A stretch of 64,000 nucleotides of DNA from Sordariomycetes sp. S80-01Y (lineage: Eukaryota; Ascomycota; Sordariomycetes), in the NCBI GenBank assembly GCA_037042185.1, contig JAXQJY010000026.1, positions 1,798,001 through 1,862,000 on the forward strand, written 5' to 3'. Positions within the stretch are counted from its first letter, which is position 1; each line of letters begins with the position of its first letter. The notes beneath the pieces are model-generated. The model was not told where the DNA came from. It saw nothing but the letters and a program-made list of their open reading frames with translations, and made no database searches. This document shows, piece after piece, positions 1 through 9,817 of this stretch. The translations under genes were made by a program, and so were the position numbers.

Positions 1-1958
1 ACCGTCAAGTGCATAAGCTTCTTCAGAACGTTCGGGTTATAGCAATGAGAGGCTAGCATCGTTAGCTAAACATAGATAGAGGCAAGATTGAGCATGAATG
101 AATCTGGAAACCAAACTCACTTTTTGCGAACACGTCCTCTGGGCCTTGTCGAATGTCATCAACGGCGAGGATATCCACCAAGTCTTGAGTCCGATCCTTG
201 TCACCGGAATTAGCCTTCCTCAAAAGCTTCAGATAGATCCAAAGTCTTGCACAACGGGAGTTTCGAAAGGTAGCTGTGAGCAGAGACAACGTTTGGACGC
301 GCTTGACCATGCTGCACCTCAGGGTCCATAAACCAACTGTCTTCCCCAAAAGGAGCATCTTCCCAGCTTGAGCCAAGTTGTTTAAGAACCCTACGGCTCC
401 GTCGACTGAAGATAAAGTATCAGAACTTGGCTCTTGAATGTGAAATTGTTTTTAGAGTGAACTTCTTACCCTCCTCAAGCTTTGAATGCAGTTCGAAGAA
501 TGCATGGGCTGGATTGGGACCAATATTTCCAATGCCTCTTGAAGAGTACATCATCTTGAGGAAAGTATCCTCTTTCTCCGAAGCCTTGCCGGTTGCCGCT
601 GATATCGGCTCAGGCATGAACCTCCACACTAAAAGCTTTTGGGATCCTAAGGTCCGGATCAGGGCCTCCAAGCCCCTCAGAAACTTATACTCAGCGTCGC
701 CCGCACCACCAGCGACGATTTTGTAGTGTTCGCAAGGCCCACAGACATATGATTCGACAGTCTTAAGGAAGCTTTCCTGGGTTCGGAAGGCGAGAACACC
801 AGTCGGGCGAAGATTTTCCAAGAAGATGTTATTGATCTCCTGGACATGGCGGGACTCAATGAGATGATAAGCGAAGGAGAAAACGTCGGTCGGCCGATGA
901 ATTCCATCATATCCTCCAACTGCACGTACCCTACCATTCACGATCTCGCAGTAGCTGTTCCTTGCTAATCGTATTGGGAGATCTTCGAGTACCGATCTCG
1001 ACTCAGTACCGAAGATCTGACCGTAGGTTGCCCAGTGGAGGTCCTGGCGAGCTCGACAAATCTCCGGGTCGAGGTCCTCTTCTGGTATTGGGAGTTTGCG
1101 GGAACGCAAAACGACCATCAGCCGCGGCGAGATGGGCGCGAACTCATGATATGAAGCATGCGTGCTGCCCGTAATCTCTCCCGTGGTGCTGTCTCGAATA
1201 AAATTGTTCGGCCCCTCGAAAACGTTGTAGCCATTATCGGTCAGAATGAATTCCTCGCCCGTAGCTGGACTTGCGCATATGGCCATGTAGAAGATTTGGG
1301 CATGGGTAATGAACCACCTAGCATCGTCGGGGAACATAGTTCGCGGAAGTTCCTCTATCCACTTGCACTGAGGATCCATCTTCAAATTCATAATTACCTC
1401 CAGATTATGGAACCAGACATCTCTGGGAGATGAGAAGTTCTGTGTCCTCATGTACTCGAGCAGTCGCTCGCGATCGTTACACTGGTAGTCTTCAGGGCTG
1501 TCATGATAGAATCGCCGATGGAATGTTGATCCACGGTATTTCAGCAAGAAGAGGAACTTCCTGACAAGGTCTCTTTCGATCCTCGTAAGCGTGATAGCGC
1601 TATCGCCTGCCTCGTGGGACTTGACAATCCGGCGGAACACGGTGCTTGCTTGGGACTCCATCTTGCCAAACATCGTTTCGATGCGACGCGCTTCGTGTGA
1701 TTCCGCTCCCGCTGGGTTGTGGTACATTGCCGGTGCTCCGAAAATGCGTTTGACGGAATGTACCTCCAGACGGAAAGGCGTTTTCGAAAGGTTGACGCAG
1801 TTCACCACGAGGTCACCGGGGTGTTTGCCTTTTTCATGGCGGCATCTGCACTTCTTTGATCCGCGATTCTTGGCTTCGGGGCAAGTGAATGGGTATGCGT
1901 AATTTTTAAGAAGGAATTGGGGGATGAAGTGTTGAAACTCTGTGCTTGAGGTGGCCAT
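1..1958 (-). CDS. DUF4238-type protein, C-terminus beyond left edge
   Basis: A long open stretch on the minus strand starts at the first in-frame ATG (1958, context gcaATGg). The N-terminus reads HFIPQFLLKNYA, the conserved opening of the DUF4238 family, whose function is unknown. The frame has a stop at 420-422, but a consensus intron (GTAAG donor, exon end at 470, TTCAG acceptor, 406-469) removes it and joins a second exon (121-405) in frame. A second intron (53-120) has a GTGAGT donor and a GCTAAC branch site and leads to an exon still open at base 1. The splicing model is inferred from splice signals and frame continuity. About 608 codons lie in the window. If the first intron were retained, the product would end at 420 with 512 residues. 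A conserved cluster of Cys, Lys and Arg lies near residues 30-45. Confidence 0.7.
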
Positions 1959-2512
1959 TGCGGAACGCAAGTCGTTGAACACAGCATTTATACAAGAGCG
2001 AGGAGATGAAGGGGAAGAAAGGAAGCAGACCGGGGGCTTGCCCAGTGGAAATATATATCATATAATGGGCCAGAATCCTACATCTGGTCATCTAGCAGAT
2101 GGCCCAAGTCGTTTGAAGCCTTCAAGCAACACTTGCCGTGTCCTGCATCTCAGGAGGCCTACGCATAACCAACCGTCGAATCGCGGCCTGGGGCGCTCAC
2201 ACCGGCCAACATCACTCGTGACTCTCAACACCCATTGGCTTCTAGCTCATATCGTAATGCAAAGGCCTCCCAGTTGCACCAATGAGAGCCACGCGATTTC
2301 CAGACAAGGCCCCCATTAGCATTTGCGTTGTGTACGTTGCGCATCCAGCACAACGCCTATAAGTAGCCTCTATTCCAATATGACCGACGGCTCCTCTCTT
2401 TTCTGCTCTGTCTAATCTACTCTCTTCGACTTTCTTCCAACTTGTTGTTCAGAGGCAGCGCCGCATGCTTCCCCTGGCATAGTCTTATACCACATTCCTC
2501 CATGACAGCATC
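1959..2512. promoter_or_regulatory. Divergent promoter region
   Basis: This gap lies between two divergently read genes. An AT-rich TATA-like run at 2049-2066 lies about 90-110 bp before the minus-strand DUF4238 start. For the plus strand, TATAAG at 2358-2363 is followed by a pyrimidine-rich tract at about 2395-2445, a common arrangement in fungal core promoters, ahead of the ATG at 2513. No open frame of note is present. Confidence 0.45.
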
Positions 2513-3218
2513 ATGAAGAAATGTGGCACAGGAGTGTCGAAAAAGCCTGCGGCGCTGCCTCTGAACGTCCTTTCCTTTCCTCCTGGGCTCGAACTAACTG
2601 AGCAACAAAAGCGCTTCTCGCAGCAATTGATTGACCAGTGGTACGTTGGGTGTTGGAAGTCCCGAAACAGAGTCGAGTTGCCATCATTGACACCTACTAA
2701 CTGATTATAGGCTACGCAATCCTACTCCAAGTCCGCAATATTTTCTCACTTTGCTTGACATCTTCCATCGTCGACCTAAAGTAGGGTTGTTGCCACCTTT
2801 CGCGGCAATGGACACCCAACTTTGGAGTCCACTTGGAAAGGACTCAGGCCTCTTGAGAATATGCTGCGGCCTTTTGACAATGGTAGCCATTGCGTCAATC
2901 CAGCTTGAACTCACTGGAGTTTCCTGCCATGGTAAATACTCTTTGTCCCTAGGCGTTGTTGATTCGCTGATTCGCGTAGAAACCAAGTTTGCTGGACCCG
3001 GATATCGTCGTAAAAAGGTGTCCAATGTTCACACTGATATTAATCGGGTGACTCAATTACAGCAATCGATATACTCAAAACATTATTCGTTCACTCGATA
3101 CCGCCGCCACTTATACAAAACATTCTCAGCAAAAATACGCCGCAGCTATGCCCGACTCAAGATGGGATTGGGACGACTGCCCCTACTCTCCGCAGGCGCC
3201 TTTCCTGGACGCCGATGA
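2513..3218 (+). CDS. Hypothetical small protein, two exons, 3' end uncertain
   Basis: I do not recognise this gene. Exon 1 (2513-2640) joins exon 2 (from 2711) across a convincing intron: GTACGT donor, CTACTAAC branch sequence at 2694-2701, TATAG acceptor. The splice keeps the frame and completes a Trp codon. Read to the first stop the protein has 211 residues. The N-terminal part contains the short motif FPPGLE, also present in the C2H2 protein next door. Residues after about 115 become Arg/Tyr/Ser-rich, and the DNA there (about 2930-3147) resembles the leader of the next gene. The reading frame overlaps the next start by 71 bp, so the true 3' end may be earlier or the gene may be decaying. 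A TATA box and CT-rich tract lie upstream. Confidence 0.4.
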
Positions 3219-4037
3219 CCCGCAGTCATTGTTGGTGGGGGATCTGCCACTAGATGCTGATAGCTCTAGAAGGCAACAAGAGCCACCTGGTAGATCTTGC
3301 GATCCTGCATCGTTGGACTTCTCTGCAGGGCCAGCCAACTTTGGGGGTAACAACGACCAACCCTGCGTTGAATACGGGTTTCCTCCGGGACTCGAGCCGC
3401 AGCATCCTCAACAGCCACATGGAGCCTCAACGTTTACCGCATATCTAAGTCTTTCAGAAATGGACGTGTCCGTACCAGATAGTGCAACGTGGAATCCAAG
3501 TTACCCCCCACAATACCCCTGGCCGCCTCCAGACCCGTATCTTCACTCACCAGGGTATTCAGCCTCCCCATACTACCCTTCTATCTCTCCCAGCCAACCC
3601 TCAGACGGGGTTCCAGACGACTACTCTACACCAATGACACCACAAGACTTACCTCATCATCATGGCTATGATGCATCGACACCCGAGCACAAGAGCCAGA
3701 GCAAAAAAAGACAGCGCAGGAAGAAAAATCCAGAAGATCTTAAGTACGCTACCACCCTGTATTTTACCATGAGCGGCAACGCTGACCAGACTCCCTCCCT
3801 TTCAGAAGGAATCAAAACAAGATCTCGAGGCCCGAGGTCTGCAGCCAGTGTGGAAAGGGCCATGCGGAAAAGAGAGACTTGGATCGACATATGGTAAGCA
3901 ACCACAAGAGTTACGCTAAGAGCATTGGCTTGGATGTTTCGAAAGTAAAATGCAAAAAATGTGGGATGGAGTTTGACAACATTCGGAAGGATCGCCTAAC
4001 CAAACACAATAAGAAGCAACACGGTGCGTTTTACTGA
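3148..4037 (+). CDS. C2H2 zinc-finger protein with Pro-rich N-terminus
   Basis: Two exons, 3148-3743 and 3806-4037, encode 275 residues. The 62-nt intron has a GTACGC donor and TTTCAG acceptor. Without splicing the frame misses the fingers, which supports the intron. The first 170 residues are rich in Pro, Ser, Asp and Tyr, as in an activation or disordered region. A basic segment (SKKRQRRKK) near 186-194 could be a nuclear signal. Finger 1 has C211, C214, H227 and H232 (C-x2-C-x12-H-x4-H). Finger 2 has C248, C251, H266 and H271 with a longer 14-residue loop. A further intron at 4024-4066 (GTGCGT donor, ACTGAC branch, ATCAG acceptor) would replace the last few residues and end at 4092. Probable nuclear DNA-binding protein; the target is unknown. 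Confidence 0.72.
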
Positions 4038-4469
4038 CAAGCTTCAAAATTTGTGCCATCCATCAGCGCTGAAAGCAAGCGTGACACCATGACTTCACCG
4101 GATACAAAAGTAGTGTGTTGTTTGATGACTCCAGCAAGTCTTGTGTGTTCTGTTCCATTCACAGGCTTGCGAAGTAGGTATAATTGAGTGAATTGACTGC
4201 ATTATGGCTTGTATAGATTGAATCAATGAGCCACTGGACATAGAAGAAATGATCTTAAGACCTCGTGGGCTCGATCCTAACTGAGCCCGGCAAAGTATGG
4301 CCAACCTCTACGTGAAGAAAAGGGGCAGTTCGCAGGGTAAGCCAAACAACACGAGCGCCCCACCACGACGTCACTCCGAGCTGCACTCAGTTTCAATCTT
4401 CCACCATGTGTAACACCTCTCTTCCCCAATTTCTCCCTTCGCCAGCACACTCATTTCAGCACCGTCGCA
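4038..4469 (+). other. Intergenic stretch, 432 bp
   Basis: This stretch lies between the C2H2 gene and the MDP-1-type phosphatase, both plus strand. It holds the possible alternative last exon of the C2H2 gene (to 4092) and the promoter of the phosphatase. I see no other coding signal. Confidence 0.5.
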
Positions 4470-5123
4470 ATGCCGCGCAAACTATCCCGCCAGCAGTCCA
4501 TACCCGCATCGCCCTCACAAGCCCTCGCCTCCCTCCTCCCCCCGACCCTCGCCGACACGAGCCTGCCCCTGCCCCGCCTCATCGTCTTCGACCTCGACTA
4601 CACCCTCTGGCCCTTCTGGGTCGACACCCACGTCACCCCGCCGCTGAAGCCGAACAGCACGCACACGAGCGCCAGCGACAAGTACGGGGAGGGCTACGGC
4701 TTCTACGACGACGTGCCCGGCATCCTGAGCAGCCTGGGCCGGTGTCCCACCCATCCTGAAGACGAGGTGCCCACGGGCATCAAGCTGGGCGTGGCGAGCC
4801 GGACGAGCGCGCCGAACCTCGCCAGGGATCTGTTGAAGCTGCTGCACCTCCCGCCGATGGACGAGAAGGACAAGGCGAGAAAAGCAATGGATGTTTTCGA
4901 CGCGGGGCTGGAGATCTATCCCAGCTCGAAGATCAAGCACTTCGAGGCGCTTCAGAAGCGGACGGGCATACGCTACGAGGATATGCTGTTCTTTGACGAC
5001 GAGGCGAGGAATAGAGATACGGAGACGCTGGGCGTTACGATGTGGTTAGTGAGGGACGGCGTAACGTGGGACGAGGTCGAAAAAGGAGTCAAGGAGTGGA
5101 GAAAGAGAAGAGGATATAAATGA
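4470..5123 (+). CDS. Magnesium-dependent phosphatase-1-like HAD phosphatase
   Basis: A single exon of 217 residues. The HAD motif I reads VFDLDYTLWPFW, with the nucleophile D41 and acid/base D43. This DLDxTLWP form is the hallmark of the MDP-1 (acid phosphatase, PF12689) family. Motif II is the Ser/Thr in GVASRTS (about 110-116), the Lys of motif III lies in SSKIKHF (about 155), and motif IV is the acidic pair in LFFDDEARN (about 177). MDP-1 enzymes are small cytosolic phosphatases acting on protein phosphotyrosine or sugar/fructosamine phosphates; the substrate here cannot be told. The length fits the fungal family. The N-terminal 35 residues are a Pro/Ser-rich extension. The gene converges on the Sec14-like gene 267 bp downstream. 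Confidence 0.88.
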   Translation: MPRKLSRQQSIPASPSQALASLLPPTLADTSLPLPRLIVFDLDYTLWPFWVDTHVTPPLKPNSTHTSASDKYGEGYGFYDDVPGILSSLGRCPTHPEDEVPTGIKLGVASRTSAPNLARDLLKLLHLPPMDEKDKARKAMDVFDAGLEIYPSSKIKHFEALQKRTGIRYEDMLFFDDEARNRDTETLGVTMWLVRDGVTWDEVEKGVKEWRKRRGYK

Positions 5124-5390
5124 TGGTGATACCCATGATAAACCAGCGCACGAGGTTAGAGGAGTGTCACGGACTTGCGAAAAGAAAGTGTACAAAAACA
5201 GCAATGTAGGTATTTGAGCCCAGATCTATAGATGTGTATATACCCAACAACAACTACAATACGCCCAAGCAAAACTCCATGATTCGCTGCGTATGTTCCT
5301 CACATGCCCTTCTCGTCCTCCATAATTTCGTGTCCGGGGTATCTTCTCCTCTATAAGGCGCCGTGCAGGCTGACGTCTCAAAGCGGCAAT

Positions 5391-6784
5391 CTAAGCCGCC
5401 GTGGTGGGTGCACTGGCTGGGATGGCGCCGTTGGGCTCCTTCTTCTCGTCGCTAATGTCGAGCTTCTTGAGCTCGTCTCCGTTGGTGACCGAGTCCTCAT
5501 TCTTGACCTCCTCGGTCGGCTTGGGCTCTTCGGTCTTGGCCTTCGCTTCGGCGACTACCTCGGGGTCGGGAATGACGCCGGCCATAACCTCTTCGGGCCT
5601 GGCCGGCCAGACCTTGGGAACGGTGCAGACGCGCTCGTGAATTTTCTGCCCATCCTTTGAACCGAGAGCCACGCACGCCATCCTGTGCCCGTCGTCGATC
5701 TCTTCCCAAAGTAGGGGCCCGCCTGGGAACGATGTGTAGCCATTCTCCCAGCTAACGATGCCCTCCCACGCCGGATCCGGCACGGGCAAGTCGCCAAAAT
5801 TGAAGTCCAACTCGCCGCCATACTTCTTGGGGATGTTCTTGGGATCGATGAAGCTCTCCAGCGTAGGCTTGACCTCGTTCGGGGACAGCACAAAGATCTT
5901 GCTCACGGTGATTGGGTCGAACCATCTCTTGATCCAGCCCCAAACTGTGTTGAAGAACATGGGCGCCCCAATGATGAAGATTCTGTCCAGCGTCTCCGGG
6001 TAATGCGCCGTCGCCAGGGTAGATGCAGACTGCATGTGCGTCTTCAGGTTCCAGAACTGCTTCAACCCCACGCCCGAAATATCGACCACGTTGTTGCACA
6101 TGGTGATGGGCACCTCTGGCATTTCCCTGTCCTTGAGCTGGCTGCAGAAGGGCATGTTGAAACGCGTCAGGTTCTCGTAGAGCGCAAACAGCCGCAGCAT
6201 GCCGGGGGCGGTCTTGCCATCGGTGCGCGCTTCGCTGAAGGTGGACTTTGCGCCCTTCTTCTCGTACTCGGAGATGGTCTTGTTGTCCAGAGGCTTCACC
6301 TCAAAGATGTAGAGAGGGATGCCGCGGCGATCGCGACGGCCGGTCCATTGGGGATACTGCATTCGTCAGGTCTCCTCCCAATCGATGACGTAGAGTTTAA
6401 ACTCACCAAGCGCCGACTCTGGTCATAGGCGTCCAACTCAATCGTGCGATAGAGCACATCGATGTCGTTGGCGACCCTCCAGTCCTCGGTGTCCTTGAAC
6501 TGCTGGAAGGCATCCGCGGGCACCCATCGCCGCGCGCGCAAGAAGCGCAACAGCGTAGGGTCGTCGTGGGAAGCGGGGGGCCCACGGGTCCAGTACTTGC
6601 GCTCCTCGAGGAGATTCTTGAAGGCCTCGAGGGCCTCTTCCTCGGATTCGGTAAGGTGGCCCAGGTGTCCGCGCGGGTAGCCCAGCTCGTAGACGGATGT
6701 GACGCTCGTCGTGGAGGTTACGCGTGTTGCGTGGGGTGCGGCTGGGGCGGCGTGGGCGTCGTCGGGAGCGGCAGTGGACGTCAT
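5391..6784 (-). CDS. CRAL-TRIO (Sec14-like) lipid-transfer protein
   Basis: Two exons, 6407-6784 and 5391-6356, encode 447 residues. The 50-nt intron at 6357-6406 has a GTGAGT donor and GCAG acceptor. The ATG at 6784 (A at -3) is chosen because the open frame upstream of it looks non-coding. Residues 45-125 match the CRAL-TRIO N-terminal helical domain (LLRFLRARRW). Residues 126-330 form the CRAL-TRIO lipid pocket, with DISGVGLKQF, YPETLDRIFIIGAP and the KYGGELDF tail. The last 60 residues are acidic, Lys/Glu-rich and probably disordered. Members bind phosphatidylinositol or phosphatidylcholine and act at Golgi or endosomal membranes. It is probably a housekeeping gene unrelated to the NRPS. 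Confidence 0.9.
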
Positions 6785-8189
6785 TGTGGCGGTGTCGTCG
6801 GAAGCGCAACCTGCGACTGGGGAGACGATCAGAGGTGCAGTTAAGTAGGAAGAGGAGGAGAAGGAGGACGATGCGATGCGATGCTGCTGCCGCTGCTGCT
6901 GCGTCAGCACAATATGTAGGCAGAAGAAAAGTTCGAACAGACTGTTGGACCCTTTGGCGCTCGCTGTGGGGGCTGCGAGCTGGAGGCGGCTCCTATTTCG
7001 GAAGGACCGGAGATCACATAGAAATCCCAAGTCCGAGCCCGATGATCAGAGACTCAAGTCATCCGACACGCCTCTTCCCAACATCGCGGCTCGTGATCCA
7101 GACGGACTCCGATGATTTGCAGACGCCGCGATGCAATGGCATTTGGCTCGGCGCTTGTCGATTGCTCAGCGAAGCCGCGATGATCTAAGCGCTGACCTGC
7201 TTCAACCCACCGGGATATCAGGACCGGCCGGAGGATGTGGGAGCGACTCTATGCGATTCGAACAAGTCTAGATCCAGACTTGCTTACAACGACCTAGTCG
7301 TAGACCTTGGCCGCATAGGGCAGCGCTCCGCGAGACGCCCGGCATGACGCGCTGAGCGACGAGATGCTATTATCAGCATAGTCGAAGTCAGCTCCGAGTC
7401 ATCGCTTTGTGATCTCAGTGCCCAGTCTACCCGCAGGCCATGGCGAAGCATGCAGCGGTCGAGATGGTGTCGTGATGACCTTGGCATAGCCATGGCTTTA
7501 TGGGCACGCCACGCCAAGATAATTCCATCTTCTACGACCGTCCTTGATGGTGCAGGCAGAACCCCAACGCGCTCAACGAGAAGCATCGCCAGCTTCACTC
7601 AGATAGCCAGTCGCTGGCGTGTATCTTCACCTAGGTCTCATCCAGACGAGCATTTAAACCCTTTCGGGATATTTGCTCTCGGCCGCGGTCCGCTATAAAC
7701 TGCGATTCGGCGGCTGACCTTCCCTTTCGCCATTGTAAGCACGCAAGAGGGTTGCGCTACAGATCGCTGCAGTGGCATTCCAATTAGGGACGTTTAAAGA
7801 CGAGAGTGACGAGGTTGGCGAGTTCAGAATGAGATAGTAGACTGGCGATAGCGTGGTGAAATTGGGGATGGCCCGGAGGCGGACACACCCGGTCCGGATT
7901 TTATGATGGGATTGTGACAGCCCAGAGGTTATGCAGGTGAAAATGTCTTGGTAACTTCGAAACGGAAAGACACTTGGCAATCAGTGCGGTGCGCTTGTTG
8001 TCAACAGCTTCTTTCATTGAACACACTGCTAATAAGTAGCCGTTGAAGCGATGCCGTTCGTGCGAACCCCGAGCCGAGGTTGGAGGTCGAGATCCACAGC
8101 TATCTCGGCCGGCACCTCGTTGAAAGACCACAGCAACATCATTCCATCCGTTCACTAAGCATCCTTCTGCAGTCTCACTGTCTCCTACA
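6785..8189. promoter_or_regulatory. Divergent intergenic region, 1.4 kb
   Basis: This region lies between the Sec14-like gene (minus) and the thioesterase (plus), so both promoters lie in it. Open frames inside are short, overlap each other and show no recognisable motif. I see no RNA gene. Confidence 0.4.
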
Positions 8190-9158
8190 ATGCCAACTTC
8201 TCTGGTGGATCAGGTTGCTGTCGAGCCTCTCGGCTCCGACGACTTCGTCTCCCGATGCCTTCCACTGCGCATGGGCAACGCCATGCCCATCGCCTACGGC
8301 GGCTGCTCCATCTCCATCGGCCTCTCAAGCGCAGTCGCTACCGTCAAGGCCGGTTATAACCCCTATTCCGTCATGGGGCACTTCCACGGACCGGCAGCTA
8401 CAGACCGCAAGCTCTACACTTCCGTTCAGCGTACCCGTGACACGCGTAGTTTCGCAACGAGGAGAGTCCAGGTCAAGCAAAAGCAGGACGACGGCAAGGA
8501 GCGCGTGGTGATGGACCTGATGGTCGATTTCCACATCCAGGACCAAGGCCCGTTCGAGTACTCCGCTCCTCCAGCTGGCGCATGGCCCAAGCCGGTGGAT
8601 TGTCTGACGCTGGAGGCTTTAGCCAACTCATACAAGGACACTGGTCGCGTCACCGCAGCGCAACACGCCGTCCTGTTGAAGACCTTCGCGAGCAGCGTCG
8701 AGCATTTCGACACGAGGCCTTGTGTCAACGGCGTCGCGGGGCAAAATCTCAACGGCGCGGCGAAGAATTTACCGACGACGCAGGACAGCCTCCCTCTCAC
8801 CTCCAAGCTAAGCGCGGAGTGGCAGCGGACCTGGGAGACACTGCCAAGCATCGCTGCAAAACATGGCGTTCTGGGCTTCCTCATGGACGGCGCCCTCAGT
8901 TTCCTGCCCCTCAGTCACAGCCAAATGTGGTTCGACGACGTAGGTGCCTGCTCGAGCATCGACTTCGCGCTGAGGGTCTTCGTGCCCGTCGTCGACCTAG
9001 GTGAATGGCATTTGCGTGAGAGGCAGACGTACAGGGGCAGTGGTGGGCGGACGTATAGCGAAGGGAGGTTGTTCGATGAGCAAGGGCGCTTGGTTGCCAG
9101 CATGACGCAGCAGTCCATCATGAGAGGGCTGCCCGAGGGCAAGGCAGCCAAAATATAG
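8190..9158 (+). CDS. Acyl-CoA thioesterase-like protein (double hotdog, TesB-type)
   Basis: An intronless 322-residue frame with start context acaATGcc. The N-terminal half carries the hotdog signature YGGCSISIGLSSAV (about 32-45), then GHFHGP and RDTRSFATRRVQV (about 65-96), which correspond to the conserved segments of TesB/acyl-CoA thioesterase II. The C-terminal half has a second hotdog ending in EGRLFDEQGRLVASMTQQ. Such enzymes hydrolyse acyl-CoA, commonly in peroxisomes, but the C-terminus here (KAAKI) is not a standard peroxisomal signal. Relatives occur in some fungal secondary-metabolite clusters. It reads toward the NRPS with the alpha/beta hydrolase between, so a cluster role is possible but unproven. 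The NRPS has no starter C domain, which argues against lipid loading of its first residue. Confidence 0.8.
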   Translation: MPTSLVDQVAVEPLGSDDFVSRCLPLRMGNAMPIAYGGCSISIGLSSAVATVKAGYNPYSVMGHFHGPAATDRKLYTSVQRTRDTRSFATRRVQVKQKQDDGKERVVMDLMVDFHIQDQGPFEYSAPPAGAWPKPVDCLTLEALANSYKDTGRVTAAQHAVLLKTFASSVEHFDTRPCVNGVAGQNLNGAAKNLPTTQDSLPLTSKLSAEWQRTWETLPSIAAKHGVLGFLMDGALSFLPLSHSQMWFDDVGACSSIDFALRVFVPVVDLGEWHLRERQTYRGSGGRTYSEGRLFDEQGRLVASMTQQSIMRGLPEGKAAKI

Positions 9159-9817
9159 ACCGTGCGGTTTAACAGGGTAATTGAACAGGTTTAGACTTCG
9201 AGAGGAGGACTGATGTGTCAGCTTACATTCTTGCGTACGCCGCCTGTAGTACCAGTCGAGCAGACGACAACCAGTCAGTGCTCTCTACACGCAAAGATCC
9301 TACACCTATCCAATGCGATTCTGACTGCCCTTGATGCTGTGTAAGCATGTAGTGAACATTTAGTGAAAGTGGTTGCTATCCACCAAGCACCGCAGACCGA
9401 CCTTGTCCACTAGCCGCGGTCTCACTCGCATTCGCATTGCAACCCTCTCAACATTTCCATCAGCATCAATCCACAATTGCGCTAGCATCGTCGGCTCAAC
9501 GTGCCTTCAACAAAAGATGAAAAGTAGAACAAGGCAGAAGATTACTAAACCATTCCGGTTGATTGCAATTGCGTATTGATGCATCGACGTGCGGAAGTGG
9601 TTATCATTGGACGTGAGTGCGGCCTCAGCCTTTTCGGTTGAAGAGATTGTGTACTTAAGATTCACTCCGGACCCTCCACACGTCGTCAGCACTTCTGATT
9701 CTCACCTTGTATCAACATCTCTCTTGCATATTTTAAGAAACCTCGACGACATTTAAGCTCAGATCTGTCGCTTCTCAAACGTTCTGCCTCAAGTTGAGAC
9801 CAACTACTTCCCCAGCC
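9159..9817 (+). other. Intergenic stretch, 659 bp
   Basis: This stretch lies between the thioesterase stop and the alpha/beta hydrolase start on the same strand. It presumably holds the terminator of the first and the promoter of the second. I see no supportable gene. Confidence 0.4.

Noticed and set aside
4259-4285. GGCTCGATCC-like sequence resembling a tRNA B box
   Set aside because: No matching A box or acceptor stem at the right distance could be found.
6296-7030. Upstream extension of the Sec14-like first exon
   Set aside because: Residues before the ATG at 6784 are low-complexity (Gln and Ser runs) and unlike the family; the 6784 ATG has a good context and the phase fits.
8190-9158. 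Thioesterase as the NRPS release enzyme
   Set aside because: It is a hotdog acyl-CoA type, not an alpha/beta hydrolase TE, and the NRPS already ends with a C domain suited to release.
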